Source of the DNA: Io17-Chloro-G2 sp034420695
GTDB lineage: Bacteria; Chloroflexota; Dehalococcoidia; Lucifugimonadales; UBA3495
Length of the DNA stretch: 64,000 nt
NCBI GenBank assembly: GCA_034420695.1
Contig: DAOULB010000032.1
Location: 1-64,000 of the forward strand
Direction: 5' to 3'
Shown here in pieces: positions 59,579 through 64,000 of this stretch. The position numbers and the translations under genes were made by a program. Position 1 is the stretch's first letter; each line of letters opens with the position of its first letter. The notes below the pieces were generated by a model that saw only the letters and a list, made by a program, of their open reading frames with translations, searched no databases and was not told where the DNA came from.

Positions 59579-60660
59579 AACCGGCGCGTTCGATAGGCCG
59601 GGGTTCATTAGGCCGGGGTTCATTAGGCCGGGGTTCGATAGGCCGGAGTTCGATAAGCCGGAGTTCTTTAGACCGGAGCCCGGCAGGCCGGAGACGGCTG
59701 GCCATCTGGGTTGGCGTGGGGCTGGCCTTTTTGGTCTGGGCCTATTCCCCCCTGGGGTTTCTGACCCCGGCAGCGCTGGCCCACGGGGGCATTGACGCCG
59801 GGCAGAACCCGCTGACGGTGTGGAATTCCAACCCACTGCCCACACTGTTCATTTTCCTGGCGGCCTACCTGTACGTGACTGGACTGTCCCGGTGGCGGAG
59901 GCCCAGCCACCCGGTAAACAAGTGGCAGAGGGCCTCCTTCTTTGCGGGGTTGTTCAGCCTCTTTGTGGCACTGCAGTCACCAATAGACCCCTTGGCGGAG
60001 CACCTGTTTTCGTTCCACCAGATACAGCACATCATCCTGCGCATGGTGGCGCCGGTGCTGGTATTGCTGGGGGCTCCCCTGACCCCCATGCTGCGGGGAT
60101 TGCCCCCTTGGGCGCTTCGGGGCATTGTCCGGCCGGTGGTGGGCAACCCCTTGGCGCAGAGGGCATACGACAAGATAACCAACCCGGTGTTTACCACACT
60201 GCTGTTCATAGGGATGCTCTATTTGTGGCAGATACCGGGACCCCACAACCTGGCGTTGGCCAACAGTTACGTGCACGAGTTCATGCACTTTACGATGCTG
60301 GCCTCGGGGTTCCTGTTCTGGTGGCTGGTTATCGACCCCAAGCCTCGCCGCTCCCGGCTGCACCACGGTCTGCGCATCCTGTACTTGGGGCTGATAGTGA
60401 TACCCAACACCCTGCTGGGAGCGGTAATCACCTTCCGAAGTTCGATAGTCTATTCGGGGTACACCCTAGTGAAGCAGCCTTGGGGTCTCCCTCTGATTAT
60501 TGACCAGCAACTGGGAGGACTGGCCCTGTGGGTGATTGGCGACATGATGAGCATCATAACCGCTGGAATTGTGATGATAATGTGGTACGAAAAAGAGGTG
60601 GGCTGGGAACGGGAGCAGGCGGTGCGCAGCGGCGGTTCCGGGCCGGTGAAGCGTCCGTGA
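59575..60660 (+). CDS. ctaG: Cytochrome c oxidase assembly protein CtaG (caa3 type)
   Basis: A 361-residue polytopic membrane protein with about seven helices, of the caa3_CtaG family needed for copper insertion into cytochrome oxidase. Conserved motifs include QSPIDPLAEHLFSFHQIQHI, ILRMVAPVLVLLGAPLTP and YVHEFMHFTMLASGFLFWW, whose His residues may bind copper. The start is unusual: a GTG overlapping the previous stop, followed by six or seven five-residue repeats of the type S-(I/L)-x-R-(G/S) encoded by a 15-bp minisatellite. This makes a basic cytoplasmic tail of about 40 residues. The rest is normal. Confidence 0.86.
   Translation: MKPARSIGRGSLGRGSLGRGSIGRSSISRSSLDRSPAGRRRLAIWVGVGLAFLVWAYSPLGFLTPAALAHGGIDAGQNPLTVWNSNPLPTLFIFLAAYLYVTGLSRWRRPSHPVNKWQRASFFAGLFSLFVALQSPIDPLAEHLFSFHQIQHIILRMVAPVLVLLGAPLTPMLRGLPPWALRGIVRPVVGNPLAQRAYDKITNPVFTTLLFIGMLYLWQIPGPHNLALANSYVHEFMHFTMLASGFLFWWLVIDPKPRRSRLHHGLRILYLGLIVIPNTLLGAVITFRSSIVYSGYTLVKQPWGLPLIIDQQLGGLALWVIGDMMSIITAGIVMIMWYEKEVGWEREQAVRSGGSGPVKRP
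59589..59693. repeat. 15-bp tandem minisatellite in the ctaG start
   Basis: Seven 15-bp units, TTCGATAGGCCGGGG and variants, run from 59589 to 59693; units 2 and 3 are identical. Fifteen is a multiple of three, so unit changes keep the frame and produce repeat peptides in all six frames. Confidence 0.85.
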
Positions 60661-60732
60661 CATTGCCGGCGGGCAATTCCAGGATTGGATTTGAGGACTG
60701 GGGAAGATATTCATGTGTCCGGGGAGTAAAAA

Positions 60733-61857
60733 GTGAGTGATTTCGACAATCGTCCCGCCCCCCTCTTCGACTGGTTCATTCCCATCGACGGCGACGGCGC
60801 ACGGGCCGGCACGAAGCAGGCCGAACGACCGCCTACTTTCGACTACCTGCGGGAGGTGGTGCAGACAGCGGAGGACTGCGGGTTCTATTCTCTGTTGATA
60901 CCCACCAGGTTTGCCAACGGACTGTTTGCCGAGGACGCCCCGCTGGCGGAGACTTGGACCACCGCCACCGCCCTGGCAGCGGTTACACATCGCATTCGCT
61001 TCTTGGTGGCGGTGCGGCCCGGTTTCGTTTCCTTGGGGTTGTTCGCCCAGATGGCAGCGGCCCTGCACCAGATATCCGGCGGCAGACTGGACCTGAACAT
61101 TGTTCCGGGGGGCATTCAGAACGATTTCGAGCGGCTGGGAGAGGCAAGCGACCATGCCACCCGCTACAGCCGGGCCGAGGAGTTCATAGCCGCCTGCCGC
61201 ACTCTATGGTCCGGCCCGGGGCCGGTAGACTTTCGAGGGGACCACTACCGGCTGCAGGGGGCCTACTGTTCACCGGCCCCTGGGGCGTCACCGGGAGATG
61301 CCGCGCCGCGCTTCTACTTGGGCGGGGTTTCCCCCAGGGCCATGGCCTTGTCGGGAAGGCAGGCCGACGTACACCTGGGGTGGATTGAACCCTTGGAGGA
61401 CACGGCCCGGCGCTTGAAAGACCTGCGGGAGCAGTACCAGGAGCAGGGACGGACTCCCTTCTTCGGGTTGCGGACCCACTTGGTGGTGCGGGACACGGAG
61501 GAGGAGGCGTGGCAGGCAGCGGAGGAGTTGATAGCCCAAGCCGACCCTGCGGTTAAGGCACAGCGACTTTCGGCCATCGAGGGCACCCCAATGGTGGGAC
61601 AGCAGGCCCAGGCCAGGGAGGCACCCAATCACCGGCTGGGGCCCCACCTGTGGAACGGCCTTTCGGAGGTGCGGGTCAACTGCGGGTCGGCCTTGGTGGG
61701 AACACCAGAACAGGTGGCCGGCGAGCTTGCCAGCTACTGGGAACTGGGGATCGACGAGTTCATCCTTTCGGGGTTTCCCCACGTCGAAGAGTGCCGACGG
61801 GTATCGGAGCAGGTCGTACCCTTGGTGCGGGAGTTGACCACGGGGGCGGCAAGTTAG
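60733..61857 (+). CDS. LLM-class monooxygenase, alkanesulfonate monooxygenase-like
   Basis: A 374-residue luciferase-like TIM barrel, closest in style to SsuD alkanesulfonate monooxygenases. FDWFIPIDGDGARAG and PTFDYLREVVQTAEDCGFYS open the barrel; FLVAVRPGFVSLGLFAQMAA and HQISGGRLDLNIVPGG follow as in SsuD, and YSRAEEFIAACRTLWS and FYLGGVSPRAMALSGRQADV complete it. The GTG start has GGGGAG six bases upstream. No flavin reductase or sulfonate transporter is adjacent, so the substrate is uncertain. Confidence 0.85.
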   Translation: MSDFDNRPAPLFDWFIPIDGDGARAGTKQAERPPTFDYLREVVQTAEDCGFYSLLIPTRFANGLFAEDAPLAETWTTATALAAVTHRIRFLVAVRPGFVSLGLFAQMAAALHQISGGRLDLNIVPGGIQNDFERLGEASDHATRYSRAEEFIAACRTLWSGPGPVDFRGDHYRLQGAYCSPAPGASPGDAAPRFYLGGVSPRAMALSGRQADVHLGWIEPLEDTARRLKDLREQYQEQGRTPFFGLRTHLVVRDTEEEAWQAAEELIAQADPAVKAQRLSAIEGTPMVGQQAQAREAPNHRLGPHLWNGLSEVRVNCGSALVGTPEQVAGELASYWELGIDEFILSGFPHVEECRRVSEQVVPLVRELTTGAAS

Positions 61858-61994
61858 AGGGTAAGGCGCACAAGCAACTGGGTTCGTCTCAGTTTATGAC
61901 AGCCGTTAGCTCTCTCCGCCGTCGAGTTATAGAGGTTTACTAAACGGCGGAAAATTAACCGCCAAGCGTTTGGGGTTGCTTCACTTGAGCAGGT

Positions 61995-62378
61995 CTAATG
62001 AGCTTTGTCCGCAATCTCAACAAGTTGATTTACGAAGGCATGCACTAATGGGCGGTCCCTCTCGACCTTCCAATCAGGCATTTGGTCATTGTAGAAATTG
62101 AGGTGGAATGACCAAGCAATATCCCATGCCCTCAACAAAGATTCGTGGGTTATGTCTTCAGCGGCCAGATTGTCTACTACAGCGGTTTTAGCCCGATACT
62201 TCCCATGTCTCCAACCACGCCGCTTAGCAACTGCGGTGACGGCGTGAGACGCGGCTCCCCAAAGTTTTTCAGACCCCTGTAAGGCGTCCCCTGACTCAAA
62301 CTCTCTGTCTGAATGCTCTAGAAAGGTCAGTGCAGTTTGAGCATGGTCTTGCGCTGTCATTTGTGCTTTGGTGGTCAT
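61995..62378 (-). CDS. Small HEPN-like protein (PaREP1-like)
   Basis: A 127-residue helical protein. ALQGSEKLWGAASHAVTAVAKRRGWRHGKYR resembles the PaREP1/HEPN family, and RRGWRH shows an R-x4-H spacing as in HEPN ribonucleases. The downstream helix is LLRAWDIAWSFHLNFYND. Its role is unknown; no nucleotidyltransferase partner gene of the MNT type is adjacent. GAGAGG lies before ATG 62378. Like the 22.6 kb HEPN gene it has lower GC than its neighbours, suggesting acquisition. Confidence 0.62.
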   Translation of the reverse strand: MTTKAQMTAQDHAQTALTFLEHSDREFESGDALQGSEKLWGAASHAVTAVAKRRGWRHGKYRAKTAVVDNLAAEDITHESLLRAWDIAWSFHLNFYNDQMPDWKVERDRPLVHAFVNQLVEIADKAH

Positions 62379-62545
62379 TGCCACCTCTCCAGCCGCCTAA
62401 ATCATAGACCAGCGTACTAACTGAATATTGCCGGTGACGGTAATGGTTGTCAACAGTTAGGAAGCTGGCTTGAATTTATTCTACTATGCAAGTCCCATGA
62501 GCAAGGGGGTGCTATGATGGGCCTTTCAGCGCTGGAGATGATGCC

Positions 62546-64000
62546 ATGACCAGGCCCATTGGACCCGAGGTTGCCTACAGCCTGAAGTCGGTTTCCGACC
62601 CTTCGATTTCCCCCGACGGCGGCCAGCTGGCTTATGCCCTGTCGTGGGCGGAGCCGCCGGAGCTGGACGGCCGTTCCCGAATAATGATGGCCGACTTGGA
62701 GGACGGCTCCATTGCCGAGTTCACGAGGGGGCCCAGCGACTCGGCGCCCCGTTTCTCTCCCGATGGGCGTTCTTTGGGATTTCTGCGAGAGGATGCCCAG
62801 GGATGGAAGCAGGTGTGGCTCATCAGCGCCGGAGGAGGAGAGGCCGTACAGCTTACGGCAGCAGACCGGAGCGTGGTTGACTTCAACTGGTCGCCGGACT
62901 CGAAGCGCGTCGTCTTTTGCGCCGACGTGGAGCCGGGGCAACCGGCTGCCGGCGCCAGCGACGGCGCCGGTCCGGCGGAGAATGCTCCCTCGGTAAGGGT
63001 TGTGCGGCGCATCCGGTACCGGTACGACGGCTTAGGATGGCGAGGCGACAACCATCCTCATCTATTTGTCATAGAAACGGATGTCGCGACGCCAGGGCCT
63101 GGCTCACAGATTACGGATGGGGACTGGGACGACTTGGCCCCGGTGTGGTCGCCGGACGGGTCCAGCATAGCGTTCCTTTCGGGGCGACGGGATGACCGGG
63201 ACATCCGTGACAATGCCCAAGCTTGGGTGGTACCGGCGGAAGGGGGGGAGGCGCAGCAGTGGAGTGAAGGGCTGACCACAGTGGGGGCTCTTGCATGGTC
63301 GCCGGACTCGCAGAGGCTGCTGGCGGTGGGTTCCCAGGAGCCCCACGGGTTGGCGCTGTGGCAGAGCTGGCTGTACCTGTTGCAGCCTGGCAGGGAACCG
63401 GAGCGCATCACGGATGACTCGCTGAAGCCCTACCTGTCCATGCCTGGCTTGGCGCGGCCAGCGGAGCTTGGTTGGGCCGAAGACGGCGGGGTAAGTTTCT
63501 TGGGCGAAGTCCGGGGGGAATCGTTCCTTTTCCAGTGCAGCCCGGGCGGCGGTGGAGCAGCGGCTCCCAAGGCAATCTACGGGGGTAACCGCCTGCTGGC
63601 CTCGCTTACAATGGACAGCGCCGCAAGGCGTGCGGCGGTGGTGTCAGCATCTCCCGAGTCGCCCGGCGACCTGCACGTGGTGGACCTGAGCGGGGTCGGA
63701 CCCAGTGAAAAGAGCAGCAGGCAGGTGACCGCCCATAATGGAGAATACCTGAGGGAGCATCCTGCGGCGGTGCTGGAGAAGTTCGAAATTCAGAGGGCCG
63801 GTCGGGATATCCAGTGCCGGCTGTGGCTGCCGCCGGACTTCGACCGGGACCGCGTCTATCCGTTGGTGCTGGACATTCACGGCGGGCCCAACGGGGCTTT
63901 TTACGACGCCTTCGTTGCCCAGCAGCAGGCGCTGGCCACAGCGGGGTACTTGGTGCTGGCGGTCAATCCGCGGGGCTCTTCAACCTACGGAAACGACTTC
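62546..64000 (+). CDS. S9 family acylaminoacyl-peptidase (cut by window edge)
   Basis: The first 485 codons of a prolyl-oligopeptidase-like serine peptidase; the frame stays open to the right edge. The N-terminal part is a seven-bladed propeller with TolB-like blades: SVSDPSISPDGGQLAYALS, GPSDSAPRFSPDGRSLGFL, DDLAPVWSPDGSSIAFLS. The hydrolase domain begins near residue 415, with YPLVLDIHGGPNGAFYD forming the oxyanion-hole region. The catalytic Ser, Asp and His lie beyond the edge. ATG 62546 has GGAG eight bases upstream. It likely removes peptides from proteins or acyl groups in the cytoplasm. Confidence 0.88.
   Translation, partial: MTRPIGPEVAYSLKSVSDPSISPDGGQLAYALSWAEPPELDGRSRIMMADLEDGSIAEFTRGPSDSAPRFSPDGRSLGFLREDAQGWKQVWLISAGGGEAVQLTAADRSVVDFNWSPDSKRVVFCADVEPGQPAAGASDGAGPAENAPSVRVVRRIRYRYDGLGWRGDNHPHLFVIETDVATPGPGSQITDGDWDDLAPVWSPDGSSIAFLSGRRDDRDIRDNAQAWVVPAEGGEAQQWSEGLTTVGALAWSPDSQRLLAVGSQEPHGLALWQSWLYLLQPGREPERITDDSLKPYLSMPGLARPAELGWAEDGGVSFLGEVRGESFLFQCSPGGGGAAAPKAIYGGNRLLASLTMDSAARRAAVVSASPESPGDLHVVDLSGVGPSEKSSRQVTAHNGEYLREHPAAVLEKFEIQRAGRDIQCRLWLPPDFDRDRVYPLVLDIHGGPNGAFYDAFVAQQQALATAGYLVLAVNPRGSSTYGNDF

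Noticed and set aside
59466..59845. Repeat-rich open frames on both strands in ctaG
   Set aside because: A 15-bp repeat is open in all frames; only the CtaG frame joins known domains.

Overview
The window looks like a chromosomal segment of a GC-rich bacterium of the Chloroflexota, most probably a SAR202-like or other Dehalococcoidia lineage. This is inferred from content: three flavin/F420-type luciferase-like monooxygenases, several VOC, EthD, FAH and amidase enzymes, an archaeal-like methylmalonyl-CoA mutase large subunit, a YdiJ-type FAD/Fe-S oxidoreductase and a DsrMK-like fused Fe-S membrane protein. No rRNA, tRNA, CRISPR array or transposase was found.

Layout. 1-20.8 kb is catabolic: a partial MFS transporter, two amidases, two luciferase-like monooxygenases, a VOC protein, two sugar-nucleotide-type SDRs, a secreted metallopeptidase, a lipoprotein cyclophilin, enoyl-CoA hydratase, two beta-hydroxyacid dehydrogenases, a TauE exporter, an NAD-kinase-like protein, the YdiJ-type oxidoreductase and a class III aminotransferase. 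20.8-23.3 kb is a compact, lower-GC, defence-like cassette on the minus strand: HEPN protein, SMC-like ATPase, TOPRIM protein. 23.4-36.8 kb has BtpA, uvrA, an MBL hydrolase, an M16 peptidase, an FAH hydrolase, the DsrMK-like protein, a hydrolase, a probable selenoprotein of the SelW/Rdx family that uses an in-frame TGA, a DUF503 protein and rex. 36.9-44.1 kb is the full F1Fo ATP synthase operon (atpI-like, B, E, F, H, A, G, D, C) on the minus strand. 44.2-53 kb is housekeeping: bifunctional nuclease, coiled-coil protein, coaD, rsmD, ribF, tyrS, methylmalonyl-CoA mutase and an EF-G paralogue. 53-64 kb holds a toxin-antitoxin locus with a frameshifted toxin, an Lrp-type ligand domain, EthD proteins, an orphan molybdopterin hydroxylase subunit, a YtkA-CtaG copper/oxidase assembly pair, a third luciferase-like monooxygenase, a small HEPN protein and a partial S9 peptidase.

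How it fits together. Rex next to the ATP synthase, CtaG, and quinone-linked Fe-S proteins suggest a respiring cell that breaks down diverse organic carbon through CoA esters and hydroxyacids. Intergenic regions carry several dispersed repeat families: palindromes with a CTACGT tail at three convergent gene junctions, two other hairpin or short-repeat families, and a pair of related T-rich elements, one beside an array phased to the DNA helix.

The observations most worth following are the UGA-encoded Rdx selenoprotein at 34766-35029 with a plausible bacterial SECIS hairpin, the HEPN/ATPase/TOPRIM cassette at 20770-23320, and the phased TTTGTC array near 17 kb.
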